Part shown: piece by piece, positions 37,843-48,102 of the stretch | Numbering within the stretch: the first letter of the stretch is position 1 | Layout of the letters: each line of letters starts with the position of its first letter | Source of the DNA: Corynebacterium sp. p3-SID1145 | GTDB lineage: Bacteria > Actinomycetota > Actinomycetes > Mycobacteriales > Mycobacteriaceae | Assembly: GCA_025144245.1 (NCBI GenBank) | Contig: JALXXC010000004.1 | Span: 62,001 to 126,000 of the forward strand | Reading direction: 5' to 3' | DNA length: 64,000 nucleotides | Program-made: the position numbers and the translations under genes | Notes under the pieces: model-generated | Seen by the model: the letters and a program-made list of their open reading frames with translations, nothing else | Database searches by the model: none | What the model was told of the DNA's origin: nothing

Positions 37843-37923
37843 TTACTCCGCGTTGGGGTCGGTGGCCTCTAGTACCACCTTGAGTACTAGGGCTCGTAGA
37901 AGAATCGGCTTTCGCATGTCCAT
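37843..37923 (-). CDS. Leucine-rich leader peptide
   Basis: A 26-codon frame on the minus strand reading MDMRKPILLRALVLKVVLEATDPNAE and stopping at TAA 37843-37845. Within 12 codons (ILLRALVLKVVL) there are five Leu, three Val and one Ile codons, and three of the Leu codons are CTA, which is uncommon in this GC-rich genome. This is the usual design of a leu-operon leader peptide, where ribosome stalling reports leucyl-tRNA shortage. The ribosome-binding site is not obvious. Confidence 0.65.
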   Translation of the reverse strand: MDMRKPILLRALVLKVVLEATDPNAE

Positions 37924-38188
37924 GACGTTAGACCATGTTCTGGGTGACGCGCAACACAGTTAGCAAAGAATATCGCCCGAACGCACATGAAGTACCTGTT
38001 CACGGGGGCAAAAATAATCCCACTTGACCGATAGGAAGTTTCACTATGTGGAACAGCTCGGGGGCGGTGATGTCGGGCGGCCTCTCATCGGTGGTCTTTT
38101 GTCCGCTCTGGTAGTTTCCGCCCGCCCCGGTTGTCGGTCCCAGCAGCTCCTCCCCTGGCAACGTCCCCCGCCCGTCTAAACGTAGAAA

Positions 38189-38250
38189 CCAGCTACTTGG
38201 ATCCAGCTATTCGGGCCGAAACCGGTGATTAGCTGGGTCCAAGTAGCTGG
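38189..38250. repeat. Inverted repeat, 21-bp arms
   Basis: Arms at 38189-38209 and 38230-38250 are complementary with one mismatch, around a 20-base loop. Each arm contains its own imperfect palindrome (AGCTACTTGG...CCAGCT). No T-run; not an obvious terminator. Confidence 0.75.
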
Positions 38251-38359
38251 ATTTGGAGACGGAGGGACAGGAGGGGACGGGCGGGTGGGCGGGGTGGAAG
38301 CGACGCCACGGCGCCGGGGCGGCCCTTAGATCCCAAAGGCCCGCGCGGGGCCCAGGGGG

Positions 38360-39748
38360 CTAGAGCGTGGTCACCCGCTGCAGGAACTTCGCCTCGGCGA
38401 CCGCGACGCGCTCAATGTCGTACGGGTGGACGGACTCATCGACGGAGTGGATGCCGGCGTTGTTGTCCTCGACGCCGTACATGGCGATCGCGGCGTCCGG
38501 GTAGTGCTTCTGCAGTGTCGCGGTGAGCGGGATGGAGCCGCCGGAACCGACGCTGACCAGGTCGGTGGACACGCCGGCGGGGGCGCGGTCGCTGCCCTCG
38601 GTCTCCTTGTAGGCCTCCTGCAGGCACTCGCCGAGCAGCGCGATGGCGGGTCGGGAGGGATCGGTGGCGAAACCGTGGTTGACGTCGAAGATCTCCACCT
38701 CGACCTTGGCGCCCCAGGGGGTGTGGTCGATGATGTGCTGCTTGAGTGTCTCGGCGGCTGCGGCGGGGTCCATGCCGGCGGGGACACGGAGGTTCAGTTG
38801 GGCTTCGGCGCGCGGGATGATGGCGTTGACGGCTTCGCTGACCGGGGTGGAGGAAAAGCCGATGACGGTGACTGCGGGGCGGGCCCAGACCATGTCGGCG
38901 GCGTTTTCGTTGCCGTTGTCGATGTCGCCCATGAGGGATACGCCGTCGAGGACACCGGCGTCCTTGCGGAAGGCGTCGGTGTCGTAGGGCTGGCCGGGCC
39001 ATGTGGCGGTCAGGGCGTCGCCGAGGCCGTCGATGGTGGTGCGGCCGGAGTCGTCGCGAAGCGAATCGAGGGTGCGGATGAGTGCGGCGACCGGGTCCGG
39101 GGCGGGGCCGCCGAAGGTGCCGGAGTGGATCGCGCCGCGCAGGGTCTCCACCTTGACCTTGAGCTGGGCGCCGCCGCGCAGGGCGGTGGTGAGGGTCGGG
39201 GTGCCCACGGCCACGTTGCCGGAGTCGGCGATGAGGATGATGTCGGCGGAGAACAGTTCGGGCTTCTCCTCGATCAGCTTCTCTAGGCCGCCGCCGCCGA
39301 GTTCCTCGGAGCCTTCGACGAGGACGACAAGGTTGGCGTCGGTGCCGCCGGCGTCGTCGATAAGCCTCAATGCCTCAAGGTGCATGGCGACGTTGCCTTT
39401 GCAGTCCGCCGCGCCACGCCCGTACCAGCGGCCGTCGCGTTCGGTGAGGGTGAACGGGTCAGCAGTCCACGCGGACGGGTCACCGGCGGGGACGACGTCG
39501 TAGTGGGAGTAGAGGAGGACGGTCGGTGCGTCGTCGCTGACGTGCTTGCGCGCGATGATGGCGTCGGCGTTGTCGACGGTGGCGTGGCGCTCGACCTCGA
39601 GTCCGCGCTCTGCCAGGGCGTTCGCGACCCAGTCGGCGGCGGCGCCGTGCTGGTCGGCGAGTTCCGGCACCGAGTGGGGCGAGTTGAAGGACACGAGTGC
39701 GGAAAGGTCGTTGAAAATCCGTTCGCGGTTCGGTTCGAAAGTGCTCAT
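38360..39748 (-). CDS. M20-family dipeptidase
   Basis: A 462-residue zinc metallopeptidase. Metal ligands and catalytic residues are visible: LLYSHYDVVPAGD, WYGRGAADCKGNVA, VLVEGSEELGGGGLE, DIILIADSGN, and the late His in NAGIHSVDESV. M20 dipeptidases of this length cleave dipeptides in the cytoplasm. No close operon partner; divergent from the small membrane protein gene at 39873. Confidence 0.93.
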   Translation of the reverse strand: MSTFEPNRERIFNDLSALVSFNSPHSVPELADQHGAAADWVANALAERGLEVERHATVDNADAIIARKHVSDDAPTVLLYSHYDVVPAGDPSAWTADPFTLTERDGRWYGRGAADCKGNVAMHLEALRLIDDAGGTDANLVVLVEGSEELGGGGLEKLIEEKPELFSADIILIADSGNVAVGTPTLTTALRGGAQLKVKVETLRGAIHSGTFGGPAPDPVAALIRTLDSLRDDSGRTTIDGLGDALTATWPGQPYDTDAFRKDAGVLDGVSLMGDIDNGNENAADMVWARPAVTVIGFSSTPVSEAVNAIIPRAEAQLNLRVPAGMDPAAAAETLKQHIIDHTPWGAKVEVEIFDVNHGFATDPSRPAIALLGECLQEAYKETEGSDRAPAGVSTDLVSVGSGGSIPLTATLQKHYPDAAIAMYGVEDNNAGIHSVDESVHPYDIERVAVAEAKFLQRVTTL

Positions 39749-39872
39749 GACCTCGAACGTACCAGCGCCCGAATCTGCCGTGCGTGACGCGTCTGCCTTG
39801 TAAGATCGGCGCTACAACGACGAAGGGGGCGCGACGTGTTGGAGTGGTTCTCAGGGCACATGGCAAACGGTC

Positions 39873-40295
39873 GTGATGACCCTTTTGATCGTCGCGCTGG
39901 TCGTGCAGATCGCGTGGCCGCGTGTTCGCGACCTGTTCGACCCCGTCGTGAAGCGGGAGTATGGGCACGTGGTCGCCGTGGACGGGGGGGCGTGGTGGAA
40001 GGGCAACGAAGATCCCATGCAGACCCGGGAGCTCGCGCGCATGCCGTCGGGGGAGGAGCTGCTGTTCGCCTGGGTCGATGGCACGATCGGTCTGCACAGA
40101 GACATCAAGCGCCAGGTTTTCACGCGCGGGGGCTGGCTCATCAATCAGACCCCGCCGAAGATCAACGCCGATCCGCACACGCAGCAGATGGCGATCGCGC
40201 AGATGAAGGCACGGTATTTCCGTTACTGGCTTCCGCAACCCAAGTCCTTAGTGGTCGTGCACCGAAAAAGCGGGAGATATCAAGGCAAGTACTAG
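39873..40295 (+). CDS. Small membrane-anchored protein of unknown function
   Basis: A ~140-residue protein with one N-terminal helix (MTLLIVALVVQIAW) and a basic tail (WLPQPKSLVVVHRKSGRYQGKY). The start is uncertain: GTG 39873 or ATG 39876 lack a good ribosome-binding site, while GAAGGGGG followed by GTG 39836 (MLEWFSGHMANG) is well formed but in another frame. A one-base frameshift near 39870 would join them into one protein. Function unknown. Confidence 0.6.
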   Translation: MMTLLIVALVVQIAWPRVRDLFDPVVKREYGHVVAVDGGAWWKGNEDPMQTRELARMPSGEELLFAWVDGTIGLHRDIKRQVFTRGGWLINQTPPKINADPHTQQMAIAQMKARYFRYWLPQPKSLVVVHRKSGRYQGKY

Positions 40296-40419
40296 GAACA
40301 ACGCTTATCGACGGCCGCGTGGCAGCCGAAACTGCTGGCCTACCTTGATCGTTCCGGTTTTCAACGATTGTTGGCAGCAGAGTAATATCCCTGCCAACAC
40401 ATTGTTAGAAAGGCGTGAA

Positions 40420-42429
40420 ATGGATAACGGGGCGGAACTGCGTGAGCTTACTCTGCGCGGCATCATCATCGGCGGACTGATCACGCTTGTGTTCACCGCG
40501 GCGAACGTCTACCTGGGGCTCAAGGTGGGCCTGACATTCGCCACTTCCATTCCGGCGGCAGTCATCTCCATGGCTGTGCTGCGCAAGTTCGCCGGGCACA
40601 ACGTCAAAGAGAACAATATTGTCCAGACGATCGCGTCGGCTCCGGGAACGCTGTCCGCGATCATCTTCGTCTTGCCGGGCCTGGTGATGATCGGCTACTG
40701 GCAGGGCTTCCCGTTCTGGACCACGGCGCTGGTGTGCGCGCTGGGCGGCATCCTCGGTGTGATGTTCTCGGTGCCGCTGCGCCGCGCGCTGGTCACCGGT
40801 TCTGACCTGCCGTACCCGGAGGGTGTGGCCGCGGCGGAGGTTCTCCGTGTCGGCGATGGTGACCCGAACAACGAGGAGAACGTCAAGGGCCTGCGGGTCA
40901 TTGTTGTCGGTGGCATCGTCTCCGCGTTCTACGGCCTGCTCGCCGCGATGAAGGCGGCCGCCGGCGAGATCTCCGGCACCTTCAAGTTCGGCAAGGGCGC
41001 GACCATGATGGGAGGCTCGCTCTCCTTGGCCCTGATCGGTGTGGGGCACTTGGTCGGTATGACGGTCGGTATCGCCATGCTCGTCGGCGTGGTCATTTCC
41101 TTCTTCGTTCTTCTACCGTGGCGCACATCTTCACTCGTCGACGGCTCCGTCACGGACCTCTCCGAGATCGTCTCCACCACCTTCGCCTCCGAGATCCGCT
41201 TCATCGGCGTGGGCACCATGGCGGTGGCCGCACTGTGGACGCTGATCAAGATCGCCGGTCCGGTGATCAAGGGCGTGAGCGCCTCGCTGTCCAGCTCCCG
41301 CAAGCGCGCCGCCGGCACAGAAGTGGACGTCACGGAGCGCGACATCCCGTTCCCGATCGTCCTGGGCACCATCTTGGCGTCCATGCTCCCGATCGGCTTC
41401 TTGCTGTGGGACTTCCAGCGCGGCACCGACATTCACGAGCACGCCGTCGGCCTGACCATTATCTCCGTGCTGTTCATTCTGATCGCCGGCCTGGTCATCG
41501 CCTCGGTCTGCGGCTACATGGCAGGCTTGATCGGTGCGTCCAACTCGCCGATCTCGTCGGTGGGCATCATTGCCGTGATCACGTCGGCGCTGCTGATCGC
41601 CGCGTTCACCGCGGGCACCGATGCCAGCGCGACCTCCCTGGTGGCGTACACGCTGTTCACCGCGGCGATCGTCTTCGGTATCGCAACTATTTCCAACGAC
41701 AACCTGCAGGACCTCAAGACCGGTCAGCTTGTCGACGCCACCCCGTGGAAGCAGCAGGTCGCCCTCGTCATCGGTGTCCTCTTCGGTTCCGTCGTCATCC
41801 CGCCGGTCCTGCACCTCATGCTCACCGGCTTCGGCTTCCAGGGGATGGAGGGCGCGGGCCCGGACGCCCTTGCTGCGCCGCAGGCAGCACTGATGTCGTC
41901 CGTCGCCACCGGCATTTTCGACGACTCCCTGAACTGGAACCTCATCTTCCTCGGTGCCGCCATCGGTACCGTCGTGATCATCATCGACGAGATTCTTTCC
42001 GCCACCACCGATAAGAAGTACTCCTTGCCGCCGCTGGCAGTGGGCATGGGCATGTACCTGCCTGTCACGGTCACCGTAATGGTTCCGCTGGGCGCCATCA
42101 TCGGCCACTTCTACAACCGCTGGGCATCGCACCAGCGCAACCCGGAATCCGCGATCCGCATGGGCACCCTTGGCGCCACCGGCCTGATCGTGGGTGAGTC
42201 GCTGTTCGGTGTGGTCAACGCCGGCATCATCGCAGCCGCCCAGGGTGAGAGCCCGCTGGAGATTTTCGAGGAGAACGCCTGGACCAGCCTGGCCGGTGTC
42301 GTTCTCTTCACGGCCGCAATCGTGTTCATCTACAGCCGGACTGCCAAGGCTGCCAAGGATCTGCCCATCACTGCGCCAGCCGATGCGGTTGCCGCGGAGA
42401 AAATGGCCGCGGTCGATCGGTCGAAGTGA
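40420..42429 (+). CDS. OPT-family oligopeptide transporter
   Basis: A 669-residue membrane protein with about 15 helices. It has the OPT/YSL pattern: ELTLRGIIIGGLITLVFTAANVYLGLK near the N-terminus and SDLPYPEGVAAAEVL, then GASNSPISSVGIIAVI and NDNLQDLKTGQLVDATPWKQQ. Such proteins import oligopeptides or metal chelates. ATG 40420 follows AGAAAGG. A copy of the dispersed 11-mer (40303) lies in its upstream region. Possible functional link to the nearby M20 peptidase. Confidence 0.93.
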   Translation: MDNGAELRELTLRGIIIGGLITLVFTAANVYLGLKVGLTFATSIPAAVISMAVLRKFAGHNVKENNIVQTIASAPGTLSAIIFVLPGLVMIGYWQGFPFWTTALVCALGGILGVMFSVPLRRALVTGSDLPYPEGVAAAEVLRVGDGDPNNEENVKGLRVIVVGGIVSAFYGLLAAMKAAAGEISGTFKFGKGATMMGGSLSLALIGVGHLVGMTVGIAMLVGVVISFFVLLPWRTSSLVDGSVTDLSEIVSTTFASEIRFIGVGTMAVAALWTLIKIAGPVIKGVSASLSSSRKRAAGTEVDVTERDIPFPIVLGTILASMLPIGFLLWDFQRGTDIHEHAVGLTIISVLFILIAGLVIASVCGYMAGLIGASNSPISSVGIIAVITSALLIAAFTAGTDASATSLVAYTLFTAAIVFGIATISNDNLQDLKTGQLVDATPWKQQVALVIGVLFGSVVIPPVLHLMLTGFGFQGMEGAGPDALAAPQAALMSSVATGIFDDSLNWNLIFLGAAIGTVVIIIDEILSATTDKKYSLPPLAVGMGMYLPVTVTVMVPLGAIIGHFYNRWASHQRNPESAIRMGTLGATGLIVGESLFGVVNAGIIAAAQGESPLEIFEENAWTSLAGVVLFTAAIVFIYSRTAKAAKDLPITAPADAVAAEKMAAVDRSK

Positions 42430-42477
42430 CCTGAGCCCCCGGACGGACGTGAGGCGCTGTACGAGGGCATGAAATGA

Positions 42478-42507
42478 ACGAGGCACGGCATCATCGCCGT
42501 GCCTCGT
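42478..42507. terminator. Bidirectional terminator
   Basis: Perfect 12-bp stem ACGAGGCACGGC / GCCGTGCCTCGT with a 6-base loop, between the convergent OPT and lipase genes. Confidence 0.8.
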
Positions 42508-42554
42508 CGCGTTCCAGGGGGGCGGCCTGGGGCGGTGCCCGATCCGGGACGGTA

Positions 42555-43862
42555 CTAACGCATGATCTGCTGCAGGAACGGAACGGAGTTCTGGGTAGAG
42601 GCATTGACTGTTCCGTCGTGGTCGGTCGGGTACCAACGCACCTCCACCTTGCTGTTCTTCTCTGCGCCGATGAATTGGCGCAGCCACATGTCCGAGTTCA
42701 AGGCCATGCCGATGGGGGCCGGCATGTCGACATCCTTGAGTCCGTGGGCGATGAACACCGGTTTGTCGTAACCCGAGACAGGGGTCGCCATGAATTCGCG
42801 GATGGCGCGGTCTGCGCCGGGGACGTCGCTAAGCGGCTTTGTGAAAGCGCGGGTGAGATTGACATTCCGGACCGCGTCTTCGACTTCGTAGTAACAGCTG
42901 TGCTGCGCCGCGGCGATCATGCGCCGGCCTTCGTCGGTGAGGACGGAATCGAAGTCGATGTCTGGGTAAGCTTCGCGCACCGCGCCCAGGATGTAAAGGC
43001 CGTAGACCTGCATTCCGGCGGGCAGCGGAGCTGGCGGGAACGACGGGCCGAGCTTGGTGATGAACTCTTCGATGTAGGCGGGCGCTCCTGTCACCACCGC
43101 ACCGCGGTAGTCCAGGCCGAGTTTCTTGCTGAGCTCGGTTGCGCGGTGGGCGACGTGTAGGGCGACACCTCCGCCCTGTGATTGGCCGATGACCGCCCAT
43201 TTATTGTCCAGGACCGGCCCGTTCTTGTCCTTGCTGGCCTTCATTTTGTGCAGGGCGGCCACGGAGTCGACGGACTCAACCGCGGACTGCTTACCGTTGA
43301 GGTAGCTGTGGAGCCCGGGGGTGTCGAGGCCTACGTAGTCCGGCGCGACGATCGCGTATCCGAGGTCGAGCCACCTGCCCAGGTACTCAACGTCCCGTGG
43401 AATGCGCGGGTTGATCGACGGGGCGCATTCATCGCCCAGACCGACTGTTCCGTGGGTCCAAGCGACAACAGGCCAGCCGCCGTCCGGGCGCTCGCCCCGG
43501 GGCAGGAAAACAGCGGCTGTGGCGACGGCGGGCTTTCCCAGTTTGTCTGTGGTCGTGTACGCGATGCGGTACTGCTCGGCGGCAGTGGGGAGCCCGACAT
43601 TCGGGTCCAGGGGTACCTCGGCCAGTACGGTGCCGGGCTCGCCTGACGGTTCCACATGGGGCAGGCCACTCCGGTAGAGCGTGCCGTCATACGGGGCAAC
43701 AGGCCGCATGGGGTCTCCGTTGTCGACGAAGTGCTGCGCCAGCTGCGATGAAGACTTAGATGACTGCGCGTGGGCTGGAACGGCGGCTACTGCGCCGACC
43801 ATTCCAAGCGTGACGACGGCTGCCGCGCAGGCGGTCATCTGAGTTGTGGACCTAAGGGTCAT
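42555..43862 (-). CDS. Secretory lipase-family alpha/beta hydrolase
   Basis: A 435-residue exported hydrolase. The signal peptide runs from MTLRSTTQMTACAAAVV to a cut near PAHAQ. The nucleophile elbow is GQSQGG; WTHGTVGLGDECAPS is typical of the secretory lipase (LIP) family; a C-terminal DHDGTV supplies the Asp/His pair with HGLKDVDMP before it. It probably cleaves triacylglycerols or other acyl esters at the surface, which fits a lipid-using corynebacterium. ATG 43862 is chosen for the signal peptide; the frame continues to 44123 without support. Confidence 0.88.
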   Translation of the reverse strand: MTLRSTTQMTACAAAVVTLGMVGAVAAVPAHAQSSKSSSQLAQHFVDNGDPMRPVAPYDGTLYRSGLPHVEPSGEPGTVLAEVPLDPNVGLPTAAEQYRIAYTTTDKLGKPAVATAAVFLPRGERPDGGWPVVAWTHGTVGLGDECAPSINPRIPRDVEYLGRWLDLGYAIVAPDYVGLDTPGLHSYLNGKQSAVESVDSVAALHKMKASKDKNGPVLDNKWAVIGQSQGGGVALHVAHRATELSKKLGLDYRGAVVTGAPAYIEEFITKLGPSFPPAPLPAGMQVYGLYILGAVREAYPDIDFDSVLTDEGRRMIAAAQHSCYYEVEDAVRNVNLTRAFTKPLSDVPGADRAIREFMATPVSGYDKPVFIAHGLKDVDMPAPIGMALNSDMWLRQFIGAEKNSKVEVRWYPTDHDGTVNASTQNSVPFLQQIMR

Positions 43863-44055
43863 GAGTGAACTCCCACTAGTGGTACGTGTGCTTTTTGTTC
43901 CTTTGTAGCCAATTGTGCTCCTCCGCTTGGCGGAGGCTGTTGGTGGTCTGGGAATTCCTACTCCAGGAGATGGCCGCTGATGGAGAATCTGCGCGGCTTG
44001 CCAGGTGTGGCCTTGCAGGGCTAGAGCGGTGCGCTCCCAGCTCTTCATTCCGACC

Positions 44056-44084
44056 TTGCACTCGTTGCCTCCGGCTGCTAAAAA
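44056..44084 (+). promoter_or_regulatory. Sigma-A-type promoter of groEL2
   Basis: TTGCAC (44056-44061), 17-base spacer, TAAAAA (44079-44084). The predicted start of transcription falls at the edge of the CIRCE operator. Confidence 0.6.
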
Positions 44085-44089
44085 TGACT

Positions 44090-45879
<1,790 letters not shown>

Positions 45880-46427
45880 AAAGCATCTCCGCTTAGCGAC
45901 GCCCCGAGCCACCCAGCCCGCCCCGCGGCCAGCCTGGCTCGGGGTTTCGTGCGTTTGCTTCCGCTCGCAGAGGAGCTGGCCAGGCGGAGGAAGCGGAAAG
46001 GCGGTGGTCCGCGCACTGTCGAATAGGGGCTGCTGTAAAGCAATGACAATTGCTGTTGTGGCTGTGACACGCCATGCCGCCCCCGGAAAGGGGTAATCGC
46101 GGAGGTCGCGCGACGGGTGCCTTAGGTGAACATCGCGTTACCGGAGGTCGATTGTCGACCGTTACACAAAATGAGTGAGATCTTGGCCCGGTTAATGTTC
46201 GATTTCAAAAAAGTGCTCTATAACTCACCGGCGCTGCTCGTGTTTACTTTTTGTTCATATCTTAAGTAACGGTACCGTTTCGGAAGCCTGAAATCCGACT
46301 CCAGGCGCGGTATTGACCGCTGAGAAATGTGTGGCAAAAAACTCCCGTGACGCCCGATCGGGGTGTCTGAAAACCAGAAACCCTCATCCGGCGCTAGCCG
46401 GTATATCTGCACAAGGAGATTCTTCAC
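45880..46427. other. groEL2-porH intergenic region
   Basis: A 548-base stretch. It holds the groEL2 terminator (45902-45947), a perfect palindrome GGTCGATTGTCGACC (46146-46160) and presumably the promoter and leader of the porH-porA unit. I saw no gene on either strand. Confidence 0.6.
45902..45947 (+). terminator. Terminator of groEL2
   Basis: CCCCGAGCC (45902-45910) pairs with GGCTCGGGG (45936-45944), followed by TTT. Confidence 0.75.
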
Positions 46428-46598
46428 ATGGACGTGAAAGAAATCATCATGCACCTCGAGAACTTCGCCAACACCTGGAACGGTTGGTCCAAGTTCCTCG
46501 GCGGCCTCGAGAAGTTCTTCGGCGCTGACGGCGTCATCGCTTCCATCCAGGACTGGGCGGATGCTGGCGACAACCTCGCTGCCCTCAAGACCAAGTAA
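46428..46598 (+). CDS. porH: Cell-wall channel peptide, PorH type
   Basis: A 56-residue peptide, MDVKEIIMHLENFANTWNG and so on, ending AALKTK. It has no signal peptide and would form an amphipathic helix. AAGGAG lies 9 bases before the ATG. Position identifies it: in C. glutamicum the two-component channel PorH/PorA, which is O-mycolated and forms the main outer-membrane pore, lies between groEL2 and ppk2 in the same order. Sequence similarity in this family is low, so the name rests on size, context and helix character. Confidence 0.8.
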   Translation: MDVKEIIMHLENFANTWNGWSKFLGGLEKFFGADGVIASIQDWADAGDNLAALKTK

Positions 46599-46641
46599 GT
46601 CCCCCTCCCTTTCTAAACACTGACTCTCGAAGGAGTTCAAC

Positions 46642-46788
46642 ATGGACGCATTCATCGATGGTTCCTCCCAGGCTGCTAGCAACCTTGACCTGGTCTGGAA
46701 CAACACCCTCAAGCCGCTCTTCGACATTATGAAGCCGCTGGCTGAGTCCGCTGAGGGCCTCGTCAAGCTGCTGAAGCTGCTCCCGTAG
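46642..46788 (+). CDS. porA: Cell-wall channel peptide, PorA type
   Basis: A 48-residue peptide without a signal sequence, ending EGLVKLLKLLP, predicted amphipathic helix. GAAGGAG lies 6 bases before the ATG. It follows the PorH-like gene by 43 bases and ends in a strong terminator. By position it is the PorA partner of the mycolic-acid-membrane channel; several Ser residues could carry mycolate. Confidence 0.78.
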   Translation: MDAFIDGSSQAASNLDLVWNNTLKPLFDIMKPLAESAEGLVKLLKLLP

Positions 46789-46803
46789 TAACGAGAGAAC
46801 TTC

Positions 46804-46834
46804 AAATCCTGTCGCTTCGGCGGCAGGATTTTTT
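46804..46834 (+). terminator. Terminator of porH-porA
   Basis: AATCCTGTCGC / GCGGCAGGATT stem (one G-T pair) with a TTCG tetraloop and a six-T run. Ideal rho-independent form, fitting a highly expressed unit. Confidence 0.92.
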
Positions 46835-47002
46835 GTTTGCCGTGACCATTTCTTCCCGCACAACCTGGAGCTCGCGAATTCTCGGGAATCTCGGCGATGT
46901 TCGCACAGGGCAAGCGCACGAACACTTGGTTCTAAATGGGAGGGGGCGGCGAACGGGTCGTCGATAAGCGTTGCCCAGCGCTGGCGCGTGTGCGCCGCTA
47001 AA

Positions 47003-47905
47003 ATGGCGGGCATGGCGAACGATGATGACATGCCCTTGATTGACCTGACGGAAACCGAAGGCTACTACGTCGACGATTCTGACGAGGACGACCCGGTGCT
47101 GCTGCAGGCAGACGGAACTCCGATCCAGACGTGGCGCGAGAATTACCCGTATGACGAGCGCATGACGCGTGACGAATACGAGAAGGTGAAGCGCGCACTG
47201 CAGATTGAGCTGCTGAAGTGGCAGAACTGGACGAAGGACACGGGTCAGCGCCACATCATCATCTTCGAGGGGCGTGACGCGGCTGGTAAGGGCGGCACGA
47301 TCAAGCGCTTCAACGAGCACCTCAACCCGCGTGGCGCGAGAACGGTGGCGTTGGAGAAGCCGTCGCCGCGCGAGTCCACGTCGTGGTACTTCCAGCGCTA
47401 CATCGAGCACTTCCCGGCCGGCGGCGAGATCGTCTTCTTCGACCGCTCCTGGTACAACCGCTCGGGTGTTGAGCGCGTGATGGGTTTCTGTACCGAGTCG
47501 CAGCATGCTGAGTTCCTGCGCGAGGTGCCGATGCTGGAGAACATGATCCTTGGTTCGGGCATTTCCCTGACCAAGTTCTGGTTCTCCGTCACCCGCAAGG
47601 AGCAGCGCACCCGCTTCGCCATCCGCCAGGTCGACCCGGTGCGCCAGTGGAAGCTGTCGCCGATGGACCTCGCCTCCCTGGACAAGTGGGACGACTACAC
47701 CCGCGCGAAGGAAGAGCAGTTCCGATACACCGACACTGACGAGTCCCCGTGGGTGACCATCAAGTCCAACGATAAGAAGCGCGCCCGCGTCAACGCGATG
47801 CGCTACATCCTTTCCAAGTTCGAGTACACGAACAAGGACCACGACGTGGTGGGGGAGCCTGACCCGTTGATCGTGAAGCGTGGCCGCGATCAGATCGGGG
47901 ACTAG
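47003..47905 (+). CDS. ppk2: Polyphosphate kinase 2
   Basis: A 300-residue class I PPK2, which transfers phosphate between polyphosphate and GDP/ADP. Walker A FEGRDAAGKGGTIKRF near residue 90, Walker B FFDRSWYNR near 145, and conserved blocks RGARTVALEKPS, FWFSVTRKEQRTRF, QWKLSPMDL. Start ATG 47003 or 47012. The dispersed 11-mer lies 34 bases upstream. A decayed second copy is at 59150-59437. Confidence 0.95.
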   Translation: MAGMANDDDMPLIDLTETEGYYVDDSDEDDPVLLQADGTPIQTWRENYPYDERMTRDEYEKVKRALQIELLKWQNWTKDTGQRHIIIFEGRDAAGKGGTIKRFNEHLNPRGARTVALEKPSPRESTSWYFQRYIEHFPAGGEIVFFDRSWYNRSGVERVMGFCTESQHAEFLREVPMLENMILGSGISLTKFWFSVTRKEQRTRFAIRQVDPVRQWKLSPMDLASLDKWDDYTRAKEEQFRYTDTDESPWVTIKSNDKKRARVNAMRYILSKFEYTNKDHDVVGEPDPLIVKRGRDQIGD

Positions 47906-48102
47906 TTTCTCAGGTCTTGGGTTTTAGCCTTGGCTAAATGTTGAGCCTAGAACATAGTTTCCCCAGGTGGGTTTCGGTGGAATCACCGGTTCACGCGGGA
48001 AGCTAAGTTTCGGGGTTAGCATCTAAGTTTTCGTTTCTGTCCTAGCGAGATTCAACCCCGCTCCCGTTGTGCGCCCCGCCCGCTGGGCATAGGGTCGTCA
48101 GT

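Larger units (their letters stand above)
37744..38359. other. 616-base region: leader, attenuator and palindrome
   Basis: It holds the leader peptide (37843-37923), its downstream stem structures (37788-37842) and a separate long inverted repeat (38189-38250). Nothing else coding was seen. Confidence 0.6.

Noticed and set aside
46218..46925. Minus-strand frame across porH/porA
   Set aside because: Overlaps two small genes with good start signals and terminator; no family match of its own.
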